Below, in pieces: positions 9,414 to 22,082 of a stretch of 64,000 nucleotides of DNA. The notes below the pieces were generated by a model that saw only the letters and a program-made list of their open reading frames with translations, ran no database searches and had not been told where the DNA came from. A program made the translations under genes and the position numbers. Where the stretch lies: positions 320,001 to 384,000 of the forward strand of contig OX335665.1 in the NCBI GenBank assembly GCA_946894095.1, written 5' to 3'. Positions within the stretch are counted from its first letter, which is position 1. Every line of letters starts with the position of its first letter. This DNA comes from Incurvaria masculella (Eukaryota; Arthropoda; Insecta; Lepidoptera; Incurvariidae).

Positions 9414-12400
9414 TCACCGGTCCTCCGCGAGCAGGCCGCTGTAGTCGTCCTCGAGGCCGCGCAGCGCGGCGCCGGCGGCGAGCAGCGCGTTCTGCCGCCG
9501 CAGGTTGTCGGCGAGCCGCGCGCGCCGCTCCAGCGCCGCCGCGAGCGCGCGCTGCCGCCGCTCCAGCGAAGCGATGGCGTCTTGCTGCGAGGCGGCGTGC
9601 GCGCGCGCACTCTCGCGGAACTCCTGCGGTGGGGAGTGATGCACAATGACATTGCAATACAATGTCGTAAATATAAATATATTTAATGCATAAAAAGTGG
9701 ACCAAAGTAGGAATCCTGGAACACACCAAAAGAGAAAGTGATAATCAATTTAAGCAGTCATTATAAATCTACTAGCTAACAGATCTATTGACCAGATGTC
9801 ATCAATCAGAGTACTATTATATGTAAACCGAGGGAACAACTTTCTCCATGCACATCATTTGTCGTTCACTCTGTCAAAAACCTTTCAAAGAATGTAAAAA
9901 GCGATGATGCGCATGTATGTTAATAGCGCGCTGTGCTTACAAGACGAACAAAGAGTGTGAGCGATACGTCAATTCAAGTACCACTACCGCTAGTTAGATG
10001 GAAAACATCGGCCCGACGAGACAACTTCTGAAATCGTTATCAATACATTGGAGTCGCGCTCATGTAAATTTATATGTTTTTTTTTTGTGAAATCTCTATG
10101 ATTTATCAAGTTTTCCTTAAAGAAAGCATGGCGACTTGTGCATTTATAGATTGTTTAGTGAACGAGAGTAAAAAACCCAGACAAAAACCCTTTTTTGATG
10201 GCAAATAAGAGGTGAACCCACTGATTCTTTCTTGATTGAATCTCTTAACTTTTCCTCAATATTTCAAAGTAAAACTTAAAACATAACTTCAGATCATTAT
10301 TTTGAAGCTACAGTGATTTAGAAAAAAAAAAATTCAGTACATTTTGTATGAAACGATTTTGGTCCCATGCGTCAGTCGACTCTGTATGTCTTTACATTCT
10401 AAGCCTATGGGTATGAAGGCGAAACCAAAAGTTATCGAAGACCTTGTCGGCTGCGGTGAGCGCCTCCAGCTGCCGCCTCAGCCTCGCGACGCTCTCGTCG
10501 AGCGGCGCGGCGCGCGCCTCCGCGCCGGCGCAGCGCGAGCGCGCGCGCGCCGCCTCGCCGCTGAGCCGGTCCGCCTCGCCGCGCGCCTCCTTGTAGCGGC
10601 GGGAGCACTCCTGCGGGCAACGGTGCCGTGTCTAACTGACTTCAAAGTGTAACCAAACCATAACTAAAGGTGGTGACTGACATGAATATTCGCTCGATGT
10701 GAGCATATCAGTACAGTGCACCATCATTGTATTATCTTTTAATATTTATTCTTTAGTTTACCAAATATGGAAGACAATGTGATTGTCTGTGATTCGCGAC
10801 TAAACATAACTTCTACGTGATAGGCCGGCATAGTTTTATGTGGCGCCATCTGGTGGTGCAGCTTTGCGCCGTGCACCCCAATGCGATGGGTAAATGTTTA
10901 CAAGTAAGGCTGTTAGCAAAGAAGCTCCGGTGCGTACGTCCAGTTGCAGCTGCAGCGCGGCGGCTCGCCGGCCGTTGCGCTCGCTCTGCAGCCGCAGGTT
11001 GTCGGCGCGCTGCACCAGCCGCAGCCGCTCGCCCTCCAGTTCCGCGTGGCTGCTCAGGTGCTGCTCGCACTGGCCTGCCTGAACCGACAAGCCAATTGTT
11101 ACACTACACTGTCCCTATCTGAAGGACTCTCTTAGATGGGTCTCGCAGCCATCTCAGTCTGAGTTCTCACCCAAAATGGCGTTAACGGAACTTCGAAGTT
11201 ACGTAAAAACGTCAAACTCCATGCAAGTTTTCACTAGATATTCTGTGGTGTAATTCTTCAAGCTGTCAAAGTCAAACTCAGACTTCCAATTTGTACGAAA
11301 ACACGAAGCTTTTTTGTGTGATAAATGATTTTTTTGTGTTAATTCTTGTACGATGGTATGGAACCCTTGAGAACCCTTAGGAACCGTGAGAGTTCGACTC
11401 GCACTTGGGACAGTTTTTACCCTGGCAATCCCCCAGGAGCAAGAACAATAACAGTTATTGGAACATGTTCCTAAGAATGAGTAACGCGTGAGTTAAAGTT
11501 ATTAAAAAAGAACAATAACGCCCATGGCTACAAGGTAAGTTTGAGAAGTGAGCAGACGCAAGATAGTACATAAAGGAAAGTGGTACCTTTTTCTCCACAA
11601 TCTGCTGCAGTTTGTCCTCCTGCTCCTGTATGAGCTTCAGTTTGGACGCCAGGAACTTGCACACACTCTCTCCGCTCGGACGCTCTGCACACAATGACAC
11701 TTTGCTAAATGGCTATCGACGGCCAATACGTGCTGCATTGTCATTTCTTCAAATTCATTTGAGATTTTTTTATAATATCTTCATTGAAATACTGCATCAG
11801 ATTTAAAAAAAAATCATAAAAATGTCAACAAAAAATAAACAGAACTTTGTCTGAAGCAGGATTAAAATTTGTGACCTTTAGATTACATGTTCACTGCTCT
11901 ACTGCTGAGTTATATAATCGAATCGACATTCCCCTATGTACTACAAGATGGCGCCGATTTCGCGTATGAAACCAACGCTACGGCTACCTTTGTGGATGAA
12001 CGATGGAACGATGGAAGTGGCAATGAAAATTGCCCGTGTTATCCATCCAGTTCAATGAACGTGTTGGTATGGGACCTAGTTCCATGTAGTCATCGTAACT
12101 TTTTTTATGAAAAACCGGCATGGATGGCTCTGCGTAGGACCAAAGGTGCTAACAAAAGCCAAATACACCATACCAACGGATTTGCGGACTATCGGTAAGC
12201 TATCCAGTTTGTTCAAATTACGCTTGAAGACACCCAGGTTATAATTGGACAACAGAAAAGGCAGTCCAGTTTCAGTTTTGAAAATATCAATCACGTTATG
12301 CTCAGCGAACTACACCTCCTGGGGTTCTAACGCCTGATCAAGATGTCAAGAATGGAAATTAAAAGCTCGTATCGATTCAGGCTTCCTTACCAAGCACCAA

Positions 12401-14721
12401 CAAATGCCGAGCCAGGGATAAGTCTGCGAAAATTTACGTTTCTGCTATTAAGTAATTTAGAGCAAGTACCTTGAAGAAAAGATTTAGGCAGAACATTGTC
12501 CCGCACATTGACGTTTACAAACGCCTCCAAAAACTCCCACTGGTCGTCCCTTCTATTCATCTCATCAGACTCCAGACAACAGCAAGTCGCTACTTTCGCT
12601 ACATCACTTTGTCGATCCGAAGCGTTATTCTTGGCGGCGTTCACGCTGGACAGAGGTCTAGTGCCTTTGTTTTTGGCAGTTTTAGGGGTGCTCTGCGGCT
12701 TGTCCGGTCCTTCGATCTTGGGTGAGGACTCGCAGCTCCGAAGCTTGGGCTTGCGGTTGTCCCCGAAGGTGATGTTGGAGATGTCGGCAAAGGAATCTTG
12801 TTTTTGCTGTAAATCAACAGATGAGGAACTTTATAACCATTTCACACTTTTCGTACCGCTAGAATTAGCACTAATTACAATAAACTTAATGGAGGTGCCA
12901 GATACTCATGAACACAGTAACATCAGTCCCATGTCCCTTATGGATAGGTGAATCCTTTTTATCACAACCGCCGCCAATCATACTTCAATCATAAATTCAT
13001 AATTTTAGTGGCAGTTTAAAATTTTTAAGGTGGCCCAACCCGGCAGGCCTAACTCATTCGCGGGCACGGTACAAAACCGTGCTGTTGCTCTCCGGGACCT
13101 TCTCTGTTTCAAAGAATAAGACAGGCTCCGTGATGAGGATGATGCAACATGTCCACAAAAAAGACAATGTGCATAGTGTATGATTTGGTAAGATTTACGA
13201 AAATGTTAATTTCAAAACGACTTATAGCTAAAAGTAAACCACGACCGCTGTAGTAAAAAATCTAACAAAAAACAAATAGATCATAAATCTTGATTAAATA
13301 AGCTATGTCTGATGACTAATCTTTTTACCATGTTCTTACTTTATCATTGCGTAATCCACCTCCAAAGTTATTGTATAAAACGCGCGAAAAATTCGAACTT
13401 TCGGACCTTATAACTTAGAAACCAAACACAATTTTACGATGCCAATGGTCATCAGACATCTAGTTCGATCAAATAAAGCTATTTTGAACAAAATTTTGGA
13501 TCTCTGACAAGAAATATGGGCGTGATCTTCTTTCCCCTTTTGTATGGGGAGATGAGCGGGATGGGCCACCTTAAGTTTAATATTCCTCTTAGTTATTATT
13601 TTTTTGATATCTGGACATGAATGGCTGATACCACACCTACTGTCTTATGTTAGCCCAACATGTGCGAACTAGGTGCACAGCCTGCATGGTACCATTTAAC
13701 TGAACGGAAAACAAAGACAATTTTCATTGCCACATCGACCGGCGGGAAAACCCTACCCAGTAATTTAGGAAGTGGACATACAGTTGTACGTCGAATCTGA
13801 AGCATGAACTACGAATGCCCTACTCGCTTATAACGATATGCTCGGGAAGACATGCAGTTGGATTAATTGTATTGCTTTGAACACACAAACGTTTTATTTC
13901 ACGGAAAAACAGATAAACAGGGTTACAGACAAACAGTTCGGAAAACTAGCTGAGTTACTCTTTTTACAGTTACAGATTGGTTTATTAGAATTATAAAAGT
14001 ACAAAAGGACTTCCTGCTAAGTCAACATGAAGTCTATAACAGTTTCAAAAGCAGCATGGAGTGACAAAATTCAGATTTTTACAGAGAGGAGATGTAAGCA
14101 GGAGAACTGTTCTGTGCCAAGGTTCCAACAATGCGCACTGAGCGGCTCGAAGCCTAGTGGCGCGGGGACAGGCCTAGTGTACCAGAGGCCTGGGTTCAAT
14201 ACCGACTTGCACCACTGTCTTTCTCTTTCCGAGTTCGATAAGTGCATTTCGTCACGAATCCGAGCTGCTCCATGGTTCGAAATCCATGTAAAACTGTAGG
14301 TCCCCTTCCCCTACTAGGTGGTAGCCGCCCGGGTGGGTACCATCGCATTGGATGAAAAGATGGTAGAAGCGGCAATGAAAAATTGTCCGTGTTTCCATTC
14401 AGTTCAATGTAGCCGTGCTCATAAAGGGAAGGTCCTGGCATGGCACCTAATTCCTTCGGGAATGTGGTGTATTGGGCTAATATCATAACGGTAGTTGTGT
14501 GGTATTAGCCATCCATGTCAGGTCGCATAAAAAAAAACCTGATGGTAACCCTGCCTACCTGCATAGATCCTGGAAATATTGTTCATTCTAACGTACAAAT
14601 ACTAAAATATATGTACCATTGCCGTCTCGATCTGCTGAAGCAGCCCTTTCGTCCTCTGCTCCAGTTCACGGTTCATTTGCCGAAAGCGAGCTTCGCGCTC
14701 GAGCAGTGCTGTCGCCTCCAT
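9414..14721 (-). CDS. TEX9: TEX9-like coiled-coil protein, complete (six coding exons)
   Basis: Exons on the minus strand: 14721-14617, 12806-12470, 11684-11587, 11078-10938, 10610-10443, 9623-9414 (stop 9416-9414). All sites are GT-AG, phases agree, total 352 residues. Human TEX9 is a little longer, near 390. Resemblance, from memory, is clearest at residues 5-33 (LLEREARFRQMNRELEQRTK), 155-180 (KFLASKLKLIQEQEDKLQQI) and the end (LERRQRALAAALERRARLAD), which lines up with the TEX9 C-terminus. Residues 36-130 are polar, rich in S, K and N, probably disordered; the rest is predicted coiled coil. TEX9 is testis-expressed and linked to centriolar or ciliary structures in vertebrates; the molecular role is not settled. 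Exons 4-6 are very GC-rich. It is convergent with MED16, with 2.8 kb between stops. Introns hold several repeats. Confidence 0.8.
10020..10300 (+). repeat. old interspersed repeat; empty-site relative of 35880-36690
   Basis: It aligns along its length with DNA on both sides of the family C element at 35963-36504, including CCTTAAAGAAAGCATG here against the junction GCTTAA / TTAAAGAAAGCATG there. Function unknown. It lies in the intron between TEX9 exons 5 and 6. Confidence 0.6.
11155..11420. repeat. half of a family J element followed by a family A fragment
   Basis: Bases 11155-11310 match one arm of the J elements at 32937-33275 and 34123-35450 (GGAACTTCGAAGTTACGTAA). Bases 11330-11420 match the hairpin end of family A, with several changes (GAGAGTTCGACTCGCACTTG). 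Both lie in a TEX9 intron. Confidence 0.6.
11985..12085 (+). mobile_element. SINE body fragment
   Basis: GGCAATGAAAATTGCCCGTG and CATCCAGTTCAATG match the shared body of the family B and 5S-headed SINEs. Heavily decayed, without head or tail. Confidence 0.5.
13029..13570 (-). mobile_element. TTAA-flanked element, family C, copy 2
   Basis: Ends GGTGGCCCAACCCGGC and GAGCGGGATGGGCCACC; TTAA at 13025-13028 and 13571-13574. Very similar throughout to the copies at 23914 and 35963. Lies in TEX9 intron 1. Confidence 0.85.
13612..13860 (-). mobile_element. decayed family B SINE
   Basis: The order of tail (ATGAATGGCTGATACCACAC), body and start of the head matches other minus-strand copies, with many small changes and losses. 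Confidence 0.55.
14140..14538 (+). mobile_element. tRNA-headed SINE (family B), full length
   Basis: The head starts AGCGGCTCGAAGCCTAGTGG. An A-box-like AAGCCTAGTGGC and a B-box-like GGGTTCAATACC are at the expected spacing. The body contains GGTCCCCTTCCCCTACTAGG, and the tail ends GTCAGGTCGCAT plus an A run. One of the best copies; lies in TEX9 intron 1, opposite to the gene. Confidence 0.85.
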
Positions 14722-16940
14722 CGCCTCGTATTGTCTAGACTTGCCTGAACTTGCCCCGACACGCGCACTTGCCTGCCACGTCTCACGTGCTCTTGTCAGT
14801 TGTCAGGCTTATGCCCTGCTTTAAAGATTTATTTATTTATTTATTTATAAAAGGTTAGCCAACAGTCTACACACAAAGAGTTGATATAAGAATAGATACT
14901 TGATTACATTCCTGATGTGTAAACCAATTACAGGCAAACACAGCATTTACGAAAAGTTTCTAACACTGAGTGCAAATTTAAAACATTTTACAAAAACAGA
15001 CATCAGGGAAATTAACATGTGCGTTCCATGTTTATTTAGATATTTAGTTTAGGAATTTTATCCGTTTATAGATTCAAAGCTACGTTAAGATACTCTGGTA
15101 AATACTATATGTCGCCGCATAACATCCGTCTTGGACCTTGCCGCCAAATTTTGAACGCTAATGCGCCCCCTAGTGTTATAAATTACAACTTCAAAGAAAC
15201 ACTACTGTGGTTTCTTACAAACGATCGCTCCGCCCCACAAGAGATGGCAGCACCTGCATTGGGAAATCTGCCTTCCGCTTAGAGAACCATACTATTATGT
15301 TAAAATGTTAATAATGAGTTGTAATGATATTGAAATTGATCATGATAACGTGTTAAATTAATAACACTTATCTTGATTTGCTTAGATTTGTGATCTGAAT
15401 AACAAAATAAGTAATCATTCCTTGACGCACTTCACGTGTTCAGAATCTTACAATTACTTTTAAAAAAAATTACTATAATTTTTTACTTATTTCATAACTG
15501 CTGTTAAATGCCTGAAAATAAATTAAATAAAAATAAAAAAATAAAAAAGAGATTGCTTTCTTTGAATAGATAACGAAAACTATAGTGATAGGAATTGATG
15601 ATTCCAATTATCTTTAATTATTTGTAATACTGTTATCGAAAGTTGTTTAAACTGTAAATATGAGTATTTTGAACACCTTGATTTGACCAGTTACACCCGG
15701 CCGCGTGGTGGCATTCGGGATTTAAGCGAATAAACGGACGGTTGTGTGCACTCGTATTGACCTATTATTTCACCCGATAAGATTGAAAATGGAGGATCTC
15801 GATGGTGACGCACCTGACCCACCACGGGCACAAGACAGCCTTCCAGACAAGGACCATGGTCCAGCTGCTGTTTCATATACATCAATTTAGAATATTACAT
15901 CATAATGATGTTATTAGAAAAAAGTTCAGAAATTGTCAAATTGAACCAGATTTATTTATCTTTAGAATGAAGGAAGAGTGCTGAAGTGTGCTGCGATCAT
16001 TTATCTTCTTTCGCTTCATCTACAGACATACATCTTTTCATACATGCTCTACGATTCCGGGTGCTACGTTCCTGACATTTACGAAGTATCACATCGTTTT
16101 GGTTGCGGTACTTTCTCCTCGGCCACATGGGCACGACACTTTCAGTAACCAACACCACTAGAACAGATTTTTGGTATTCTCTGGACGTAACCATTGTTTC
16201 ACGTAGACATTTTCTTAGAGTAATTGCTTATAACCAGCGATATAAATAGGAAGATTGGGTAAAGGACCTTAGAACGTATCACCGATTTGCCAACAAGGCA
16301 TAATGTTAGCTCTTTCACTCTCAGCGTAAATAGCATTGTATCAAACTTTGTCACACCGAGATCATCTGACGCCAGTAGCGCGCCCGGGTGCATCTTAGCA
16401 GTAACTTGATTTGACAGAACCAATATTTGACAATGCCATATCTTTCCCTTCATATCGCTGCTTACAACCTGATGAAGTTTGACTTGTTAAATAATGTCAT
16501 TTAAAAAAAAGTGGCTGTGCTTACCTTCAATATCTTTCCATATTACTTCCACTTTTTCCAAAAAAACGCTCTTGTTAAAACATTTTATTGTTTTGTTATT
16601 TATTGTTGTTACTTAGGCAACCAAAAACTTGGTATGCTGACATGGATGAGATAGGAGAAATCAATGAATATTTGTCAGTGCAAATGCCACGTTGTCATGG
16701 TAACAATATTATTAGATGAATATCACATCCAAGTATTATTTGCGTGTGCTTTTAATGTTTTGCTTACTGTATTGTCTGTCAATATTTGAACAAGTGTGTT
16801 GTGTGTTGAAAAGTCTGAACAATATGTTTTTCCCTATGCCAGATATCTTGGTTGCGAAATACAGAATGTTTTTATTGTTGCTTCGCCCTGGGAAGCCTAC
16901 AGTTTTACATTGATTCAAAACTACATGCCAATAACTTACC
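14722..16940. other. region upstream of the TEX9-like gene; no gene assigned
   Basis: Holds a TTTA tract (14827-14850) and otherwise mostly unique AT-rich DNA. A small frame at 15789-15890 (33 codons, MEDLDGDAPDPPRAQD) has a good start context but nothing I recognise. On the minus strand, 16540-16580 could encode EKVEVIWKDIE before a GTAAGC donor, again unassigned. The TEX9 promoter should lie just above 14721, but no TATA box is obvious. Confidence 0.3.
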
Positions 16941-16942
16941 AA

Positions 16943-17162
16943 CTCTCTCTTTCTGAGTTGGATAAGTGCATTTCGTTACGAATGCAAGCTGTTCCACGGT
17001 TCGGAACCCATGTTAAACTTTAGGTTCCCTTTCCCTATTAGGTGGTAGGGTTAGGGCTGCCCTAGTTGGTACACTTAATTCCTTCAGGAATGTGGTATAT
17101 TGGGCTAATAACATAACGGTAGTTGTGTGGTGTAAGTTGTCCATGTCGGGTTAAAAAAAAAA
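16943..17162 (+). mobile_element. family B SINE with internal deletion
   Basis: Begins within the head (CTTTCTGAGTTGGATAAGTG), keeps part of the body, skips about 110 bases, and ends with the tail GTTGTCCATGTCGGGTT and an A run. Confidence 0.65.
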
Positions 17163-17387
17163 CGGTATGAAATACAGATATGTTTATTCTTGGCATTAAA
17201 CTCATGGTCTTTATAGCTCTGGGGTCCCTAAAATTATATAAATTACAATAAACAGAAAACTACAAGGCGATTATTTATATTTTATTTACAGTAGGCAGTA
17301 GGTAGGTAGAAATATATTATTTTTACTAAGCAAGTATTATATGTAATAAATCTTTCTAGTCTAGAGCAACCCGCAGGGCTCTTACAG

Positions 17388-17505
17388 GTGTATTCAGAGT
17401 GGGCGGACTAACTTTAATCCGCCGGACTAAACCGCTTGTTGTATGGTTAGTCCCGTGTTAATCTCGTACTAAGTTTTGACAGGTGTTCTCTGAATATGAC
17501 TGTTA
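17388..17505. repeat. short inverted-repeat element, family S
   Basis: Starts GTATTCAGAGTGGGCGGACT and ends with CTCTGAATATG. The first end recurs inverted at 38153-38183. Probably a MITE. Confidence 0.45.
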
Positions 17506-17642
17506 ATTTCTAGATGACTGCAAAGAATTTCTGCTGTCCGGCAGTTAAAAATAATTCAACTGCATTTCTTCCCGTGCATGTCACAAATACGGGTTTTGTT
17601 ATTTCCTGTGAGGATTATGTTTGCTTCTATGAAAAGCCAATG

Positions 17643-19591
17643 TTACGTTAATTTATCTTTCTTATGAATTTCGCTATTACCCTCTCCAACGGCACGGCTA
17701 TCGCAATCCTCGCGCAGATAGTACTCATCGTACAAGTAATGGAGCTCGCGGAGCCACACGAGCTCGCGCTCGGGCGACGTGACGCTGCACTCGTATGCGG
17801 AGAGCATGCGCACGCCGCGCGTGCCGTCCACGAACACGTCGCCCGTCACGCTCACGAACGCGCCCGGCTTGAACTCGCACTGATCCTCCTGTCGACGATG
17901 CAAAGTATACGTCCAAATGCTGCCCCCGCTCCAAATATCCGCCCCCGCTCCGAAAACCAGCAAGAACACTCGTTTCCCAAACGACTAGTCTGATGATAAC
18001 GTGTAATCCAAAGGTCGCAGGTTCAAGTCCTGCTTCCGACGAATGTCACGACCAATACTTTTTCAGATTATTTTCAAAATCTGATTACAATCATTGACGT
18101 ACATAAAGCAATATGTCGATGATTACAATGCTTCAAATGTAGATGTCGCTGAAACTCAAATTAATGACTAGTCTAATTTGGTGAAAGTCCTGTATTTAGA
18201 ATTTTTTAACAGCAAGGGGGATGTGTACCTCGTTATGGCTGAAAGGTATAAGATTTTTTTATTTCATTCTTCTAAATAGAAAGATAACAGAAAAAATGGC
18301 TTTGAAATTTAAAAAGGTCTTTTTAGAAATATTTTTTATTTCTATGATTATACAAGTGTTTTGGGCAAAATTCGCAAACGTACATTCTATAAGCTCAGTA
18401 TTTTTTCAATATTTAACAACCAAAGGCTTTCCTGCAATCGACTTCAGAAAAATGCTCATATTTAGGTATTTATTCCCCTTAAAAGGCACCAACGACATAT
18501 GGGGGCTGCAAAAACCATATCTGTTAGTTAGGTTAGGTTAGGTACTCTCATCTTTGGCATAAAAAACCTTAGTTTGTACTTTGGGGGGAATCCCTCAGTG
18601 GGGAATGCATTCTAAAATAACTTACCTACCCTATGGATAAATAGAATTGTTGAGGTGGTATCTGTCAGTAGAAAACGGAATTATTTAAGTCCGTCGTAAG
18701 CTGCACCTAGCAGAAGAGAGAAATAATTGATCCTTGGAGTAATGCTCGCTCAATATGGATGTAGATGATATGAACGCAAACCTGAGTCTTTACCACTGCA
18801 TCCCTCATGGACAGGAGCAGTGGAAGCTGTTCGTGGCCGCTGGTAAGCAGCTGCTCCACTTCCCCACACAACTGGCTGAGTTTATGTTGGCTGACGCTGC
18901 GGTCTGACTTCTTTGTGTTGTAGTACACGTGCACTGAGCCGGTCGGATCGGACAGTTCGAAGTTCAGGACACAGTCTGGAAACAAGTGCTCAGGTTTAAA
19001 CAATTCGTCGCACTCGGGACATACAGGCATATCTCCCAATTATAGCTTTTATATAGATGTATAGAATACATATATTATTTTATTTGCTCTATTATTTATG
19101 TTTAAACTCTTAGCAAAGCTTCTTACGAGGTTATTTTTTGCAGTATAATCACTAAAATATTAAAGAAAACAGAGAAACTATCAACTTTTCAACTCTAATG
19201 CAAATTAATTAAAAATGAGATACGCCTGTACGTCCCGGGTGCGACAAATTTTAGGGTCAAGGTTCTCGTTTTTATTATGCCAGGGATTTACCTAAGTCCA
19301 CTAATAGGTAACTCCATTTTCGATCGAGGGCATTATAAGATAGCTCCGAAATCACACAAAATTATATCAAATTTTATGTTATCTCACAACGCTAACGCTC
19401 GAAAGTAGAGTTATCTACTAGCCGACTCAGGCTTTGGAAATAGGTTATTTACCGAATACGCTGTGCAGCTGGGTGAGGGTGCCGTGCAGCGCAATGTTCT
19501 TGGCGGATATCGATGAGAAATATCGGTATACGTATTTTGAGGCCGTTGGTGTAGCGCGGTACAAATCCTGGATGTATATCTTTAGAGCCAT
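17643..19591 (-). CDS. small zinc-ribbon OB-fold-like protein, complete (three exons)
   Basis: Exons on the minus strand: 19591-19453, 19032-18782, 17888-17643; 211 residues, phases agree (1, 0). Start: ATG in GTGATGG at 19591, chosen because its frame runs cleanly into a GTAAAT donor. The acceptor before 19032 has a weak pyrimidine tract and is the least certain point. Residues 30-42 (AKNIALHGTLTQL) look like a first OB strand, then CPEC (51-54) and C67 suggest a zinc ribbon, then NFELSDPTGSVHVYY, and FVSVTGDVF with RGVRMLSAYE as later strands. A ribbon placed between the first two strands is how RPA1's C-terminal OB domain is built, so a single-stranded-DNA-binding or RPA1/MEIOB-like role is possible. 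I do not recognise the gene. It lies 2.9 kb above the TEX9-like gene on the same strand. Confidence 0.55.
17985..18175 (+). mobile_element. second tRNA-derived SINE (family N)
   Basis: The head keeps a B-box-like GGTTCAAGTCC after AAAGGTCGCA, then CTTCCGACGAATGTCACGAC and the tail TTTCAGATTATTTTCAAAAT and AAATGTAGATGTCGCT. Related pieces are at 45355-45405, 45950-46030 and an inverted dimer at 57418-57620. It lies in intron 2 of the OB-fold-like gene. Confidence 0.65.
18524..18542 (+). repeat. short TTAGG run
   Basis: TTAGTTAGGTTAGGTTAGG: three and a half copies of the insect telomere motif. Too short to say it came from a telomere. Confidence 0.6.
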
Positions 19592-22080
19592 CACAACTCT
19601 TCCCTAACAATAGAGTTGCAACGTGCGTGCAATGCGCTCTGCACACAGTTTGTCTGGTCTGGCTGGTGAATCGCTTTGATGGAAGATACAATGTGCGATA
19701 TTTCGAATTATTTATTACTTAACACGATGGCGGCAAAATTCGAGACGTCAAACGTCAAAACGTCAAACGGCGATCGACTCGAAATCGCGAATGACTAACA
19801 CTAGATTGATCACTCTCTCATTAGTAGCGTGGGACGGAGATGAAACTTGTGTGCCATGATGAGCGACCTCTTTGAAACATATGGAAACAAGGCCAGCCCA
19901 CTGATGTTCGCAAATTATTAGCCGTAAATAATATAATGGCGGTAAACCTAAGTATTTATAGATTCATTCAAATATTTAGATATTGCTTTGGAAACATTTG
20001 ACTCATGTCACCCAAATGTCTTTTATTTTTCTAAAGACAGAGATTTCGTCCAAGTTCTTAATTTTTAAAATAATATTTTGTTGCCAAGGAATGTTAGGTG
20101 GAATGTAACATATGATTGTCACAAACAGCTGTATTTCCACCAATCAGCTGCGAATACAAACTGTAGTCTTCCAAGCTTACTTTGGCGCTTTTGTTCGTAG
20201 CGTTAGTACCAAGAATTACAATTTCCGTACATTTCATTAGCAACATATGAATTTATTGAAATCACAACCTATTGGTGCAAAATAACGAACTGTTCTTATA
20301 GAATTATACCACAATTTACCCTTTTAAATTGCTGTAAATTGTAGGTTTTGAGTACCAAGTTCGACTAGATGAATTTGTAATACAACATTCTCCTACGTCG
20401 CTCGATGGCTTTGTCTCCTTACGATTTTTAGGCTTATTTTGGATGGATTTTTGAAAGTAGAAACACGTAGAAACTATGTTATACATAAAATAATCGGAAT
20501 AGACTACATTTCTGCCATATTTTTCTTAAAATGTCTCGATAATACCGATGTTATTAACCATTTTGCATGGGGAAATATTTGAGAGAGCGAGATAACTATA
20601 CAAAAATCGTTGCGTGCAGTCCGTAAATCGATTGACCAATCAGCTACGTTTGCCAACAGCTGACTGTTCTGATCCAGTGTTCCTAGTGCAAGAAAACCCC
20701 CCGGATTCATTGTAATATTGATAAGCCAATCTTGACTAGAGATATTTTTTATACCAAGAAGCTTGTTTTAACACTTTGGAGATAACGGTTTACCAGTCGT
20801 GACCATAATTTTACAAAAAAAAACTTCATAAAAATGCATGAGATTGTTTCCTGAATTAATTTTGTTTTCTTATATGTAATATCATTTAATAAAAGTCTGG
20901 TGATAAAAATAAGAACGAAATATAAGTAGCTACTTATATTAAGAATAAAAAAATCATAATTGAGTAATAGAACTACGAATAATTTAATGCAAGTATTCCC
21001 TACATAATTACTAACGTATTCGATGAAATAAGTGGGCATATTTAATTTTAATTTACCTATTACTTACTACAAGTATTTTTATTCTTCTGTGTAGGTATTA
21101 CTTTGTAGTAAATAGTCTCTTTTTATTGACAAAACGATTTCAATGTCATGATTGGATTGATTTTCGAATTCATTATATTGACACACATTGATCGAACAAC
21201 AAAAATATTTTGACACCTATGGAGGTAACTTATTAAAATATAAAATCAAATAGGAGTAAAAAGTGTGAACCAAACCGGTCTCAAAGGAAAAGCTGAGCGT
21301 GATGATGTCATCCCCGGTCAGTATTTGTTGGGTACTGGAGCGTGTTGGTTGTGCTTTGTGCTGCAAAGAACTGTGCAGGTGCAGTGCCGCTGTGTGTGTG
21401 CCGTCGGTGGGCAGGGCCTGCGTGATGTGTCTGCAGAGGACTCCGCATAAATCCGAAAGCGTGATATTATAGCGAGCGGAGTAACCGAGCGCCGTACGAG
21501 GTTCGTGACGCATTTTCACTTGTTCGTCTCAATCTATGCGGGAGAGGTTTGTAGGTCGCGAGAAACAGATGCTCGGTTTATTACCTCGCCAGTTCACTTT
21601 TTTCAGTTCGAAAGCGTATCGATGCTGAACATTGCCGGATACAATATTGTCATGTGCGTTGTGTAAGCTGATTGTAAGATACTCTCAGGAGGTAGGCTCG
21701 AAACGACTGTTCTTGGTCTGTATAAATTGTTTGCGATGTGCATTGTAATTGAATATGCCAGACGCTCACGCGACTACCGGTGTGAAGTTTCCACATTCAG
21801 GTTTCTGTTATTCGGGATCTATCAGATGTTTGGTCTACGCGTTTTCTTTTGTTTACACGTGTAGGTAGATACTGATTTCTTACCTACCTATATACGCCGT
21901 TGCAACGACCCGACTACTGTGTTGTCTCGATAAAGATAAAGTGAGTATTTTTCTCACATATTGTGCAACTATCAGAGAAAGTCGCAGCATCGAGTTTTTT
22001 TTTTCAACCTCGCTACGGATCTGTGGCGGGAGCACAGACACTACAATACGATTTTTAAATGTAATTTAGGTTTATTTATT
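19592..22080. other. upstream region of the OB-fold-like gene, no gene seen
   Basis: AT-rich unique DNA. GACGTCAAACGTCAAAACGTC at 19742-19762 repeats an ACGTCAAA word close to the gene start and could be a promoter element. A moderately GC-rich patch at 21290-21450 has open frames on both strands but nothing recognisable. Confidence 0.3.
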
Positions 22081-22082
22081 TT

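Noticed and set aside
9347..9729. Long alternative frames over the last TEX9 exon, rich in R and A
   Set aside because: They are other-frame readings of a very GC-rich exon. The chosen frame joins the neighbouring exons in phase and aligns with TEX9.
10344..11135. Plus-strand open frames over TEX9 exons 4 and 5
   Set aside because: Antisense shadows of GC-rich exons; no splice sites or motifs support them.
17985..18060. A genuine tRNA gene
   Set aside because: The B-box side is tRNA-like but a full cloverleaf is not present, and the sequence continues into a repeated SINE tail.
18707..19039. Start of the OB-fold-like protein at TTG 19039 or ATG 19030
   Set aside because: The ATG at 19591 opens a frame that joins through a GTAAAT donor in phase and supplies the missing first OB strand, so 19030 is more likely internal.
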